Source: Echinometra lucunter (Eukaryota; Echinodermata; Echinoidea; Camarodonta; Echinometridae). From it: a stretch of 64,000 nucleotides of DNA. Shown one piece after another: positions 1 through 12,870 of the stretch. Each line of letters starts with the position of its first letter. Position 1 is the stretch's first letter. Both the position numbers and the translations under genes were made by a program. The stretch is taken from the NCBI GenBank assembly GCA_029962745.1, contig CM057153.1:10668617-10732616 (forward strand). The letters are read 5' to 3'. A model generated the notes under the pieces. That model was given only the letters and a program-made list of their open reading frames with translations, searched no databases and was not told the origin of the DNA.

Positions 1-584
1 GTTTGAAAAAAAAAAAAAAAAAAAAATTGATGCTTGAATACATCCATCTACATGAAGTTTCAAAGTTCATTCAAGTTCAATTGTAGTTTTTGTTTTGTTG
101 GTTCTTTTCCTCCTGAACTCCAAATTATTCCTCCCAAAATCATGTGACTATCCTTTTTAACTTTATCCACTGTATACTAAGCCCGAGACAACTCAGGCTG
201 GAATCTATGGAAAATGACACGTAATACCAAAATCTAATCATATCCAACAGGTTAACATCACTAGAAAATGGTCTGGACAGATTTTGGCTTCTTGGTTTCT
301 CCACTCTATGTACGAGTAAATTTGCATTTGTATGTCATATGCCATCAATTGTATGGTTGAATGTTGCTTTTCTTGTGAGTGGAAATGAACTTGAAATTAA
401 TTTAAAAATCTGCACCTTTTCTTGGTTTCATATACATGTATTGTAAAATGTAAGGGTAGAAAACACTGTAGTACAAGTACATGTACATGTATGTGTCCTT
501 TTGCCCCTTAGTCTTGAAATGAATAATACATGTATTTCATTAAATGGCACAGTTTGAAAATTTTGCAGGGTGTTGCAGTACATG
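1..584. other. AT-rich intergenic DNA, no gene seen
   Basis: Starts with a run of about 20 A. Contains TACATGTA-like words (around 478-492) that recur through the window. No open frame resembles a known protein and no exon with flanking splice sites was recognised on either strand. Confidence 0.6.
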
Positions 585-1000
585 TTAACCCATTCATGAC
601 AGGAATTATTTCAAGCCTAATTTGATCAGCTTTTATTCTTCAAATTGGCAACACCAACATTTTTATTTTATTGCTACATTTTTCTTATAAAACGTCATGT
701 ATCTGAAATGAATATAAATTGACAGAAATTATGATGAGAAGTAAAAAAGTTGCCAATTTGCAGGGGAAAACAGTGATTTTAAACCTTCTATCACATTGCC
801 AATTTAAGGGTTTTAATGCTTATTTTCCTTTAAAAAATTTTCAGCATCAAACAACGAATATTAACGCAACCAAATGGGAACAGTATGTGTAGAATTTTTT
901 GCTCTTTCTGCTCATGTATTTGGTATAATTTTTAGGGCTTTGCATCAAAAGATATTTGGCCAAACCACAAAATGTGGACCCTCTGTCATGAATGGGTTAA
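585..1000 (-). mobile_element. TTAA-bounded miniature transposon, family 1 copy A
   Basis: The element is bounded by TTAA at 585-588 and 997-1000. The ends are inverted repeats: CCCATTCATGACAG on the left and CTGTCATGAATGGG on the right. A TTAA target duplication with CCC/GGG termini is the hallmark of piggyBac-type transposons; the element is only about 410 bp and has no transposase, so it is a non-autonomous (MITE) derivative. It is in the opposite orientation to the three other copies (23,036; 36,083; 57,315). A base is missing near 870 relative to the other copies, breaking the short open frame they share. Confidence 0.82.
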
Positions 1001-3513
1001 AATACAAGTACGTGTACTTAGGGACTGGAATAAACAAGATGGTATAGCTGTGTCTACTACAAGTGTATGTCTCTACCTAAATTCAGTTATAATTCAGAGC
1101 CATATGTTTAGGGCGCAAACTTAGTTTGAAGTTCATACCTCAAATGGTGTTTGAGATATCATGTTGACGAGAAAGCAGGACAGATGGACAGACAGACAGA
1201 CTACATTGTACCTGAAAAACCATAATGGCTCAGGCACCATCTTCGGTGGACAAAGACATAAATACTTAAGCATGCCAGTGACAGACGAAAACGAGTATTT
1301 GTTGTTCTTGAATATGTGAATGAGTAAATACCTTATACCATAATTTCATAAATAAATGTCTTATACCACCATCTTGTGAGTTCTCAAGTCTTTCTGATAA
1401 AATTTTTGAATTTTATGACTTTTGTTTCAAGATTAAGGCATTGAAAGGCTGATGTTCAAAAGCACCAGAATATATCACTACAAAGTACAAACAATGAAGT
1501 GTAGCTTTTTTATTGTAAAAACAGACACATGATTGAGTTTTGAGGTTCTGGAAAAAAAGGATTTACATTTGCTGGGGAAGTAAATAAATACAAGAAGGTG
1601 TAAGATAGTAGTTGCATTGCTGTAGAAATGGGGAGCAAATAAATGCATGAGCTTAAGAGTGTCTGTTTTGTTTTTTTGCTGTTGAAAAAAAGGGGTGGAT
1701 GCTGAACTGGCTCTTTTGTTCACTTAATCCCCCTGTTGATCCAGAGATCCTGGAGATTAGCAGCTCACGCCAGGTGGCAGGAATTCTGCTTTTATGGAAG
1801 GCAAAACAATAAACTATTCTATTTAACTAAACCATCACTAATACACCCTGGCTTTGCATGTTATGCACACCTCTTTCACAAGCCACTCACAGCAAAAGAA
1901 CAATGAAAGGAAACCCTCCTAAAACAAAATCATATATAGGCATTTTCAGAGAGTTTGTATTGGGAAGCCCAATTTTAGTCTCACCTTTCTATGGTTGTGA
2001 GCCACAGTACATCTCCATGTACATGTTGTGTGGGTAGTGGGTAGTATGATAACCCTAAATGCAGGCCACATGCCTTTCAATCTGACTACTGATTTTTAGA
2101 CAACCATGTACACTCAGTTTTGGAAGCAAAATGAAAAAAATTGGCAGGAAACTGGCTAACTATAGTCTCACACTGTCCACCTTGCATTAAAGCAGATATT
2201 CATTGATTTTAAAAACTGACTTAATTTCATTATTGCATAGGTGAAGCTTAGATCAGACTTGTAAGTTTGTCAAAACTCAATGCTTGGAAAAATTTGACAT
2301 AATGATTATTATCAATCAAAAGTTGCTAAAATCCAGCCCCGACATACATTTGTAGCACCTGAAGTGAAAAAGCTCTCTGAATTCCGCTAAGATGTGTGAT
2401 GTCACAGATAGGGCATTAATTGCACAAGCAGACTATGTAAAAAAAAAAACATCTCACACATTTTCAGTGCCTGTTTTGTCATCTTCTCTTCAGTTATATA
2501 TCCTTAGTCTGACTGTTTTATCTATTGCCTCACTCCAAACCCTGTGCATGGGTCTATTTGGATGGGAAATAAAGCGTTAAAAGAATAAAGGAATCAGTTG
2601 CTTGTAAACATAATAGATGCCATAGCATTTGCAGCTGCATATACCACTATATGTTCAGCGTTTCAAGAGGGATAAATTCCATCCTTGCAATCATTGAGTG
2701 GACTTTTCAATTTGAAAGTGTGGTTTCTTTTAGTATTCATTAACCCTTACACTGTACTTTTACAAACAAAAGATTTCAGTAATCGGAATCGGAATTTGAG
2801 AAATAAATTGCACTGCAGTTATGTTCATTCTACATGGGACGTTGTACAGGATTGGCCCATTTTGTGACGTCATTGAAACGTTGTTTTTTTTTCTGGCGAA
2901 TCGCTCGTATATTACAGGTGCTGGGAGGTGGTTTTATTTGTTTTAATTTTCAATTACCTAATACACAGATGATCTCCAGGGAATATAGCAGAGAATTAAT
3001 CATTCTCATGTCTCATATCTAAATCCCTCAGAGAGAAGTCAAAGCTGTCAGTCCCCCACAAAATCCACTTGCTTTCTAACCAGTATATGAAAATAAACCA
3101 TTGTCATCATCATCAGAAAGATTAAAACGTACCTGGAGAAGATGGTTTATCATACTTACATCAGAAATAGCATTTTTTCCTCCACCCTAATCTGCCTGTT
3201 GAATCTGTCGGCCATCTTGCCGACCTTATCAGCACGCAGAGGGAAATCCCCCTGCACGCTATAGTTCGAAGAGAAACCGTAATCTGGTTTTGTAGTTACA
3301 TCAACTGGTGCCTTTCATACCTGATAAAAGATAACGAGAGTGGGAAGAAAGAAATAACATTACGAGGTAACAAGTAAAATGCCCGTGGCATTTTACCAAA
3401 TTTTATCAAATCTGAAGGCTAATGTTTAGCATCATGCCAGCATAATATATGCAAAATGTCTGCCTTCAAATGTGGTGAAATTTTGGTAAAATTCTAACCC
3501 CATATCTTAATGG
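1001..3513. other. Intergenic DNA, no gene seen
   Basis: No supported gene. Around 1,140-1,265 there is a decayed fragment similar in wording to the repeat fragment at 26,570-26,690 (phrases such as GATATCATGTTGACGAG and the run of cagacagac). At 3,208-3,225 a short inverted repeat GTCGGC/GCCGAC encloses CATCTT, giving on the minus strand the YY1-type core AAGATGGC; such a site could belong to a promoter but no neighbouring exon was found. Short open frames here look random. Confidence 0.5.
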
Positions 3514-3725
3514 TTAAAGGCATTGGCTAACTTTGTGAGCGGCCGATTTGAAAAATTAAGTAAGATGAAACATGTGTAAATTAGTACTTGTATTTGTACT
3601 AAAAAACCCTGGAACCAACCATAATTTGGAATGGAAAACTGTTAGATAGACACAAACCGTGATTTTATAATTTTGGGTCTCAGAGACAATAAATAAGTCT
3701 AGAGGACCGTTTTGCTCGAATTTAC
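3514..3725 (+). repeat. Partial copy of the 5,753-6,530 TTAA element
   Basis: Begins with TTAAAGGCATTGGCTAAC, the same end as the right terminus of the element at 5,753-6,530, and then matches about 200 bp of it in reverse complement (for example the stretch around GACCGTTTTGCTCGAAT at 3,706-3,722 against 6,322-6,340). I could not place its other end, so it is probably truncated. Confidence 0.6.
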
Positions 3726-4280
3726 CTTTAGCCTGTTAAGCCTTGTTGCATCATCAGCTTGAGTCATCCGCATGACGCATTTAGGCAACCAAAAAGGCCC
3801 AAAATCAGGAAAAAGGGTATGTTTTTTTAGTTTGTTATCATGCATTTAAGGTATCCCTTTCCCCATCCTTAGTGTGGGCTTTGTGTGGCCTTGTATTTGT
3901 TTAGGGTATGTTCAGGGAGTTTAAACTACTTTTAGGGGGTAAATTTTTCAAGAAGAGGCTAGAAAAAACATTGAAAAAGGGGCGATTTTGACCAGTGAAT
4001 AGAAATTGTTTAGAGTGGTTTTGAAAAACCTGTGGTCCGGAATGTGATAGAAATTATACTGACCCCCCCCCCCCCCCCCACCCCGGGCCTCTAAGTCTAA
4101 CTGACCAAAAAATTTGGTATTCATTTGAAAAAGGATGCCATAAAGACAATTCCTACCAAGATGGATAACAAGTTTCATGGAATTTATACTACAAGTACAT
4201 GTAACACTTCTGAAATGACACTAAAATCATTATGCCTCATGCTCATACATGTATGTAGTCCAGCATTTCTGAAAAAAAAA

Positions 4281-5007
4281 CTAGATGAATCCTCGACCGC
4301 GCACTGTCGAAATTTAGGCCTCCGTCATTGCCAGATCGGTAATATATGGGACAGTCATGTTGATTTATTTTCCTTTATTCAAAGACATTTTTGAACTTGA
4401 CCTTTGACCTTGTGACTCCCAAATCTAATCAGATCATTGTCCCTCATGCATACATGAGCCAAGTTTGAAGTTGATCTGTCAAATAGTTCAGTTATCACAA
4501 GAATGTACCATTTCTGTGTACATAATGACCTCTATGACCTTTGACCTTGAGACCCCAAAATCTAATCAGATCATCGTCCCTCCCATATGCCAAGTTTGAA
4601 GTTGATCCGTCAAATGGTTGAGTTATCGCAAGAACAAACCATTTCTATGCACATAATGACCGCTATGACCTTTGATCTATGACCTTGAGACCCCAAATCT
4701 CATCAGATCATTGTCCCTCCCGTATGCATACAGAGCCAAGTTTGAAGTTGATCCGTCAAATGGTTTTTTAGTTATTGCGAGAACAAACCATTTCAATGCA
4801 CATAATGACCTCTATGACCTTTGACCTTGAGACCCTGAAATCTTATCAGATCATTGTCCCTCCCATATGCATACATGAGCCAAGTTTGAAGTTGATCCAT
4901 CAAACGGTTCTTAAGTAATCGCGAGAACGAAAACGGGACGGACATACATTGTACGGATGACCTGAAAACATAATGCCTCTGGCACCACTTACGGTGAGCA
5001 GTGGCAT
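4281..5007 (-). mobile_element. AGGTCA-rich repeat, Helitron-like 3' end, copy 1
   Basis: Reverse-orientation copy of the family also found at 32,150-32,733 and 43,188-44,102. Its minus-strand 3' end reads CATCTAG followed by T, preceded by a decayed hairpin (TCGAC.../...GTCGA), which is how Helitron-like elements end (hairpin, then CTRR, then T). The body is a set of tandem units of about 150 bp, each with TGACCTTTGACCTTGAGACC (AGGTCA half-sites read on the minus strand). No protein is encoded. The alternative is an unclassified tandem-repeat family; the AGGTCA content is certain, the Helitron label is inference. Confidence 0.65.
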
Positions 5008-5752
5008 AAAAAAGAAAATGGTGTGAATTTATCTGAACATATTTTATTTCTCCGCACTCTGAATCTGCTTACATTATGTATTTATCAAAGGGGCCAGCAA
5101 CTGGGAAATCATGGGGAAAATGAATTTGCAAAAGGCTTGTTTACTTGTACATTATAACCCGTCCGTTATGCGGGCCTGTCGTACTAATGCGATAAAAGTT
5201 CGGACAGCACGAAGTTTACCAAACTCAGTCTAGTCTAGTCGCCACGGATTACATAACACCCCTCAGGCTCTCCCAGGGAGCTGGCCATGTAAATGTTTTT
5301 CCATATGAATAGCTGTTTCATTGCTTTTTCATTGCGCGGAATTTGAAACATGGCAACAAATCAGTCATTTAGAATAGATTATCCCTTGTCTCGAAACTCA
5401 AGCGACCAACTGCATTCCTCCTCTCTCATCTGAGATCACTCTGCTTTTCCCCATGATTTCTCATTTTCTGGCTCCTTTAAAAGCTTCCCCATCATATTTC
5501 ACTCAAACTTGCAAACACTTAAAGTGAGATTCAAAACCAATCCGTTGTCATACATGTACTGCACACAATATTTTGCAACAAACACTTTTTTTTTGAGATA
5601 TGAAAATAGTGCAGGGGAAGCAGGTATGGAAAGAAATACGGAAGACAAAAGTAGGAAGAAGGAGAAGAAGAAGAAAACAAAAAGAAGGAAAAGAAGAAAA
5701 AGAATAAATTGCAGAGGAAAAGAAGAATTCAATTAGAATAGAAACAACTAAC

Positions 5753-6530
5753 TTAAAGACATTGGTTAACATTGTTATGATTTTTGAAAATCTCCTTTTG
5801 TTACTTGAAAATACATATTAGTTTACAGTGGGTTTTCTTGTTGTTGTTGTTGTTGTATTAGCCTTTTGCAACATGTACTTTTACAATGCAAACATTTGTA
5901 TTCATCATTGTAAATATGTTCATTTTTATACACATATTCATTATTGTGAATATGTTCATTTTATACGCATATTCATTATTGTATATATGTTCATTTTTAT
6001 ACGCAAATTCATTATTGTAAGTATGTTCTTGTTGAGACTCTCATACTCCCGATCGGGGGTCGATAGACTTTACTAAAATCTTATCTTATCTTATCTTTAA
6101 ATGGGATAAACATTAGGAAAATACCAGTCTGAAAGTTTCAGAGTATAATATCCACAGGAAGTATTTTAAAATATTAGAAATGTGAAGCAATGTTTGAAAA
6201 ATATATGAGGGTCAGTTGCACAGACTAGACGTAAGGAGTGCACATGCACGCATGGCACACCAGACCATACTGAGTGTATTGGCGTATCATGCGACGGAAG
6301 GCAGATAACAGTATTTTTTAATTCGAGCAAAACAGTCCTCTTATTTATTGTCTCTCAAGACGAAAAATAATAAAATCGCGTCCGCGTCTAACTTATAGTT
6401 TTTCATTTCAAATTATGGTTGGTTTCAGGGTTTTTTAGTATGGTACAAATAAAAGTACTCATACACATGTTTCATCTTAGTTTGAGAATTTTTTAAATCA
6501 GCTGCTCACAAAGTTAGCCAATGCCTTTAA
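5753..6530. mobile_element. TTAA-bounded miniature transposon, about 780 bp
   Basis: Bounded by TTAA at 5,753-5,756 and 6,527-6,530. The termini are imperfect inverted repeats of about 40 bp: left TTAAAGACATTGGTTAAC, right (reverse complement) TTAAAGGCATTGGCTAAC, both followed by a GATTT...AAAAT stretch. The interior contains three degenerate tandem units built on TTCATTATTGTAA.ATGTTCATTTTTA (5,890-6,025). No transposase frame. The open frame at 5,828-6,076 comes from these repeats and is not considered a gene. Confidence 0.65.
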
Positions 6531-8203
6531 AAGTAGCCCATCCCTTTTGCAAAATCTACGAAAATCCATACAACTTGTCATGAGTTTAGGATATGCTCTT
6601 CTGATATTGTTCATTTAATCTTACGGTAATGCGTTGCTTAAGTTATTAATTTAAAATGAAAATCTGGCTACCAACCTTGAATAAGCAAGTTGGATCAGCT
6701 CACTGGCAGTAGCGCAGCCAGTTATATAGCTAGCTAGCTCAGCCGCGCGCAGCTCGCGGCCCACATGTACCGTACTATAGTGCTCAGCGCTATAACGTGA
6801 ATCCTTTCGTTGTGCACTATCTCGAATCTACAGGTCTTTTTTTCGTGGTACGAAAAAAGAAAGTTCTGATAAATTATCGAAGATTATTTCCTTAAAACCG
6901 AATTTTATGCTTTGTCAATTTCAGGGATAAGCTTTTATAGCCTTCCTCTCTCAAATGATGACAGAGTCAGGGAACTTTCAGAATTAGGTCTGCAAAAGGG
7001 ACAGACTACCTATAACATTAACCAGGTTAACATGGTTAATACCTTCTACATTGTCATACACATTATAATTAGTATTAACTGCTAATAATACAAGTTACAT
7101 GATGCGCAAAAATGTGGCCAAAAAGATGAAAATCGACAGAACAAAACTCTGTAACTGTTATAACTTAAACTGACAAGGACAAGACAAAATTTGAAATAAC
7201 TTTAACTTAAACAGTCTAACTGTTAGGCCTAGACTCGAGTCTAGTCTCTATTTCTTAAGTTTAGACTCTCATTGACTCTAGTGACGAAAAGTACAATAAA
7301 GCAAAAACAGACAAAAAACAAATGAACACAGCAGATATGGGAGTTTTAAAAGTTAAAAAGTTAAAACTCTCATCTCCTGGCTTGCATGGATCGAGGTTTA
7401 CGTTCCACAACCTCACGAAGAATTATGCTCTTAGACTTTACTTATTTGAGTTTGAGAGACAGCTCGGGCTGTAAATAGAGATCGCTGATCATGCGTACCC
7501 ACCTAAATTAAATTTGTGAATATTACAGGCATGACAAACTGATGAACCCAGCTGTGGCATCTATTCCAGTCTTTCCCTCTGAAAAGGGGTAAGGGCTATA
7601 CGGATAATATATATTGTAAAGTTGTCTCAAATCCGACCCAATGAACGTCAGCTTACTCCTATTCGCTAGCTGGCTACAAAATAAATAATTAACGTTTTCG
7701 TTGTTGTGATCTGCACTCCATATCTGCAATCCATATGCAGTACAGTGCGTGCATATAATTGCACGTGCGCAAAACGCGGGCGCGATCGCGAGTGGCCTTG
7801 CTAAAAATAGAATTGGGGAATTCCACGTCAGATGCGGATTGTAAATTAAACATTTTCTCCATTTTAGATGTAAGTTTTTGATATGAAAGATGGTGAGTGT
7901 TAACGTGATAATAACTGGTTATTCCATTGAGATGGTATTATTTAACTTGGCATGAAAAGCCGCATGTAAACGATGTCAACAAGCTTATCCAATTGGCAAC
8001 GCTTAGTCTTAGAACGGGGATTCCCCACCGTACCACCGGCATGCATGAACTGACCAATCGGTTGGCTGGTGATGACCCGACCCAGATGTATTAGTCCTGA
8101 GCACGTTCATAAACTTATCGTGTTTTGTTTTGTTTTGTTTTTAATAACATTTCATCTGCCCAAAGCTCTGCCTATGGCTCGGTAATGCAAACAGCTTGAA
8201 CTT
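6531..8203. other. Intergenic DNA, no gene seen
   Basis: No supported coding sequence. A locally GC-richer patch at 6,710-6,800 contains TAGCTAGCTAGCTC and several CG dinucleotides; 7,225-7,275 has repeated AGACTC/GAGTCTA words including the palindrome ACTCGAGT. These are noted only as composition. Confidence 0.5.
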
Positions 8204-8300
8204 GTTGGGGGGGGGGGGGGGGGGCACTGCGATCAAAGAACAAAATTCGGTGGGGGAATGTCTCAGAGACATTCGGTGGGGGAATGTCTCTGACGACAAG
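8204..8300. repeat. Poly-G tract and short tandem duplication
   Basis: An uninterrupted G run of about 19 bases begins near 8,206. It is followed by a direct duplication of ATTCGGTGGGGGAATGTCTC (starting about 8,246 and 8,272). The open frames that cross this stretch on both strands depend on the homopolymer and are not credible genes. Confidence 0.7.
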
Positions 8301-8439
8301 TCAACGACCCTCGCACCAAAATATGGAGTAGTCCTTTGGGAAAGCTTCCTAATTTCCCGTGGCCTGCCCGCCGCTGCTTGCCTCATTTTGAATCAAGAAG
8401 ACAATTTCGCAGAATAAGTTTAATACTAAGTTAAGTCTA

Positions 8440-8890
8440 TGATTTTTTTTTTTTCTTAGAGTTTATCAAATGAAGGAAATAACCATGTCCCTGAATGTAT
8501 ATAAACTAATTTTTAAATAAACATATTATGAATGTTCAATATTCCCCTAATCCATTTTTTTCAGGGACATAACATTTGATCCATGATTTGTCATATAAAA
8601 ATATAAATATATATCTAGATCGACTGATACCAAATAGAAAACAAAATTTTTAGACTACGAATGGAGGCAAGGAGAAAAGTAATCGATTTGTTCAATAGAA
8701 GACAACAGGTTTCCTTCCGCTGGACTATACCATACACTTCTAAGTCAGGTCTATAAGCTAATTTTTCTTAGAGGATATTTAATGAAAGAAATAATCATGT
8801 TCCTGAATGTATATAAACAAATATTTCCTTTTAAAAAGATATGAATGTTTCGCTAATCATAATACATACGATCATTTTGGAAAAAGGAAG
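8440..8890 (+). repeat. Diverged direct duplication, with a relative at 13,058
   Basis: The segment 8,455-8,550 recurs diverged at 8,768-8,860 (shared words include CTGAATGTATATAAAC and the following ATGAATGTT...CCTAAT / CGCTAAT). Between them 8,563-8,695 is similar to 13,058-13,182 (shared TTTTTTTCAGGGAC and ACTACGAATGGAGGCAAG, and GTAATCGA). The unit is therefore a dispersed repeat, class unknown, with no coding potential recognised. Confidence 0.55.
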
Positions 8891-9676
8891 AGACAGACAC
8901 AGCAAATACCAGCAACATGTCCGGAGATGCTGTTTAAAACATTAGAAATTGATATTGCCTCATCATGAAGCAGTCATGAGAAGTAAAAATACTCCATTTA
9001 GACCCAACCTAAACTGAAAATTGAAATAGATTTTTCGTAATCCATTTAACTACAAATTTTTATCAAATTGTATTATGGTATAAGCTTTATAGATCCCTAG
9101 ACCTTTTTTTTTCAGTTAAAAAAGTTTGTTTCTAGAAACAGATATAGAAAACCTAGATATAGAAAAAAAAAAGCCGTCCGTATGCATGCTTTCACACTTA
9201 TTGAAATGCTATTCCATTTCCAGGTTGCTACTTCCTGTATGGTTTTCTTATTTGCATACAATAAGATTGCAGCGAGTTTACTAAAAACAGCTCTTAACAC
9301 CGCAGATATAAATTATTGTTCTATGTGAAGGAAACATGTCTGACACAGATAACCTTGGCATAAAATGGTTCAAAGTGGATTTTAAGTACACTGTAGATAT
9401 AATTTCCAATTTGCATTCATCTTGCTTTCTCTTCGTGGATATCTGTGTGTTGGTGTTCAGAAGCAGGCCCCCCTCTCTTTTTTTTTCTTTAACTCTTGTT
9501 TCAGTTTGAAATTTGAAAGATCTTATCCTTGTACTTATAACTTTCCCCGCGTATACAGTAACAAAAAGAAAGTCAACAATAAAATAAAAGGACAGACTCT
9601 CAACCAAAGAAATTTGAAACCAAATTAATAATTGTGCTAAAACAGGCTTTAATATACAATAACAGCAACAGCATTC

Positions 9677-9928
<252 letters not shown>

Positions 9929-10159
9929 CATATAGTTTATATTATATTTGGGGTTGCCATAATTTTCAAGCATATTGCTTATAATGGCAATCCTTCTTCC
10001 GCAAATGATTTATGTTTAATGAATTACAATAATTTGACAATTTATCCTTTGTTGTTTTATTTTGAAAAAATATTGTTACAAATACTTGTGTATTTATGAT
10101 TTATTCTCAAAAAAGTTCCTTTTATTACATCTTATGTTACATGTACCAAAATGTTAATA

Positions 10160-10560
10160 TGAATGCTGAAGAAAAACAAATCAAATCAAATCATCCTTAT
10201 GTATAGCGCTTTACAATTGATATTATTGAACTCGTTTGCTCGGTGGAAACAGTATCAGTCTTGGAACTTGGAAATACCACATCGTGGCGCTTTCAAGGAA
10301 AGACGTATAATCATAGAGCATACACACTCACCCCCTTCTTTAGTGGGTGGCAAAATAAAAACATGAATACCAAAAATAGTACATTTGCAAAGCGGTATAT
10401 CATAACTACATACATGTAGTGAGCTCATTTGCTTGGTGGAAATTGTACAAAGTTGGGAAAACCATCGCGGGGATTTCCATAAAAGGCGTGGGCTATAAAG
10501 AACCGTGAATTGTGATTTGTGAATACACCCTCTCCCATTTTGGGTGGGTATGTTAGGTAT
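10160..10560. repeat. Two diverged copies of a dispersed repeat
   Basis: The stretch from about 10,190 (GTATAGCGCTTTACAATTGA) through TTTGCTCGGTGGAAAC and CATCGTGGCGCTTTC is echoed at 10,390-10,555 by TTTGCTTGGTGGAAATTG and CATCGCGGGGATTTCC, each finishing with a CACCC...TTT.GTGGG segment. Similar wording ('tatagcgc', 'ggtgg') is typical of invertebrate SINE-like repeats, but I cannot name the family. Confidence 0.5.
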
Positions 10561-10744
10561 TCTGCCTTCATCATTTCGTTATCAATAATTTTTCTATTCG
10601 TCTCAAGTTCACTATAGTTAATTTATTCACCATTTTCAATCATAAAATAAGATATAAAATGCATGCAATAATACACTACTGCTAATAATGATGTTTTTTC
10701 ATCAAACTGAATAAATAACGGAATAACTCTCTGAATTCTTTAGA

Positions 10745-10878
10745 TTGCAATGAGGGACCAATCCAAATTTAGATTGAAAATCTCAGTCTAATAGATTTAG
10801 AAGTCAATCTTTTTCTCAATCTAATTTTGGATTGGTCCCCAACCACAGTCTTATAGATTGATTTCCAATCTAAGCAAT
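10745..10878. repeat. Inverted repeat rich in AATCTA
   Basis: GGGACCAATCCAAATTTAGA at about 10,753 pairs with TCTAATTTTGGATTGGTCCC at 10,820-10,840; outer parts (TTTAGATTGCAAT / GATTTCCAATCTAAG) also pair loosely. The fold would be a long hairpin of about 130 bp, the size and shape of a very small foldback MITE. Confidence 0.6.
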
Positions 10879-11309
10879 TTAGAGAGAACCTTAATAATGA
10901 AGAAAAAAATCAAATAATGAAGCACTAGTTTCACCGAAAAGAACATTTTTATAGAAGGGTAGGAAATATTTAAAAGCAAAGATGGTATATTAAATGCCCA
11001 TTTTGACAAGATTTATTAATGAGAAAAAAACAACAACAACAGTGATTTGTACTTTATTCCATGCAAAGCCGGTATCTGTTCCAGTTTGCTAAATTACAGT
11101 GACATAATACGGGAGTGCACAGTTTTTAAAGTCATATCACGGATCAGTTCATTTTAGAGTGGATATTCACTTTTAGACTAGAGGAATCCACTCCAGAATA
11201 GTGTTTTGAATAACTCACCTGAGAGTGGAATCCACTATTTTGAGCATTGCTTTCCACTCCATGTTGAAATTTCAAGGGTAATTTATTTCACATCTCTCAA
11301 GGCATTGGC

Positions 11310-11775
11310 GTAAATCCCGGGGGGGGGGGATGGGGGATATACCCCCCACCTTTTTTTTGAGAGGGGGGGATGGCTTGTACAAAATCCCCCACTGTTTAAA
11401 GAAGAAATGATATTTGAATTAATCAGTTAATAAAATTTTTAATAATCTGTCATAAACAACCATCATATTTTAGAATTTCTATTTGAAAATGCGATTTAAA
11501 ACCGGAAAAGCGCTTATTTTTGGCTTGCTCGCTTCACTCGCTCATCATATTATAGAATTTCTATTTGAAAATGCGATTGCAAACTAGAAAAGTGGTAATT
11601 TTTTGTTCGCTCGCTTCACTCGCTCGCAAGATAAAAATTAAAATGTGTGTAAGGGGGTCTGTGCAGGTGGGTGAGGGCGTGTGTTTGTATTTAAGTGTGG
11701 GTTCGACAGAAAGAAAAAATCGGCAAAAAAGTTGATCATCCCCCCCCCCCCCCTCCTCAAAGTGAATTTACGCCG
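11310..11775. repeat. CGCTCGC-type tandem repeat element, short copy
   Basis: Two monomers of about 85-90 bp with the core AGAATTTCTATTTGAAAATG followed by a CGCTCGCTTCACTCGCTC word, bounded by G- and C-rich homopolymer flanks. The same element, with about five monomers, is at 50,660-51,720, where the preceding sequence (GAAGAAATGATATTCGAATT) is also shared. No coding capacity. Confidence 0.75.
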
Positions 11776-11778
11776 GTG

Positions 11779-12263
11779 TCTCAAGGAAAAGGAAACCCTG
11801 GAGACAAATCAGTTTTAGTGAAAAGAGAGGATAGAGAGAAGCAATTAAGAAAAAGTTAAATTAAAATCGGTTATGAAATGAGAAAGTTATGAAAGCTTGA
11901 AAAGTCTCTATTAACTTTCTGTGGTAAATTCTCAAATGGGCAATATCGCTTCGATACGGCAGGTTTGTGTGGACAACTGTCCATATGTTTTGTACACAAA
12001 ATTTCATATTTTCTCCATTATCTCTCAAGGTGCAGCTTGTCTCTTTCTTAACTTTAGATATGAAAATGTATTTGACACGACACAATGTTGAGTTCACAAA
12101 GAGACAAACTGCACCTTGAGAGATAATGGAGAAAATCTGAGTTTTTGTGTACAAAACATATGGAGATTTGTCCACAAAAATCTGCCATTTTGAAGTGATA
12201 TTGTCAACCTCAAACTTTCATAACTTTCTCACATCGTATAACCGATTTAGTTTTTTTAAACTG

Positions 12264-12298
<35 letters not shown>

Positions 12299-12344
12299 AT
12301 TCAAAATGACTTGTCTCCAAGGTGTCCCTTTAATTCATTTGAGA
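11779..12344. mobile_element. Foldback element, about 566 bp
   Basis: The two halves are inverted repeats of each other. The outer ends are TCTCAAGG...CCTGGAGACA on the left (11,779) and TGTCTCCAAGG...TTGAGA on the right (to 12,344); the inner arms share CTCCATTATCTCTCAAGGTG (12,014) with CACCTTGAGAGATAATGGAG (12,112). The right arm has acquired a (CT)n run at 12,265-12,297. Terminal inverted repeats over the whole length and no open frame indicate a foldback-type MITE. Confidence 0.75.
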
Positions 12345-12824
12345 AATACATTTAACAAACTCATGGGCATCATAAAAAATTGAGATTAAAGTAACATCAC
12401 ACAGAAATAAGTGATGATAACAAAATAATACACATGACACTGAACAAATTTAAATAATAGGGAGGTGAGCAAACAACATTTAAAAAACAAAAACGTATTT
12501 GCAAATGATTGAAGTGGATGTGGGGATCAGCAAAAGGCGATTGGCCTGTATTGACTGAATGATCTCTTATTTGTTCATTAGCATACATTTCAATTAATCT
12601 GGACTCCTCAAAGAATGAATTACACGCCGGCAGTTTAGAGAATTTGTTTTTTATTTTCTTTAGTGAGGAGACTGATCTTTACATACAAAATGTAAATGAA
12701 TATCATAGCTTCCAAAATATTATCTCTTTGCATTCTAAATGTAGGTTCCCATTTCATTTCAACTTATGATTAAACACTTTGTAAATTATATTATTTTTGT
12801 TATTGGAAATGGAATAAACCTTGC

Positions 12825-12825
<1 letters not shown>

Positions 12826-12868
<43 letters not shown>
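12826..12868 (+). repeat. (CAAT)n microsatellite
   Basis: About eleven perfect tetranucleotide units. Confidence 0.95.

Positions 12869-12870
<2 letters not shown>

Noticed and set aside
8141..8417. Overlapping open frames on both strands near the poly-G run
   Set aside because: Both cross a 19-base homopolymer and a local duplication; no flanking splice sites or similarity.
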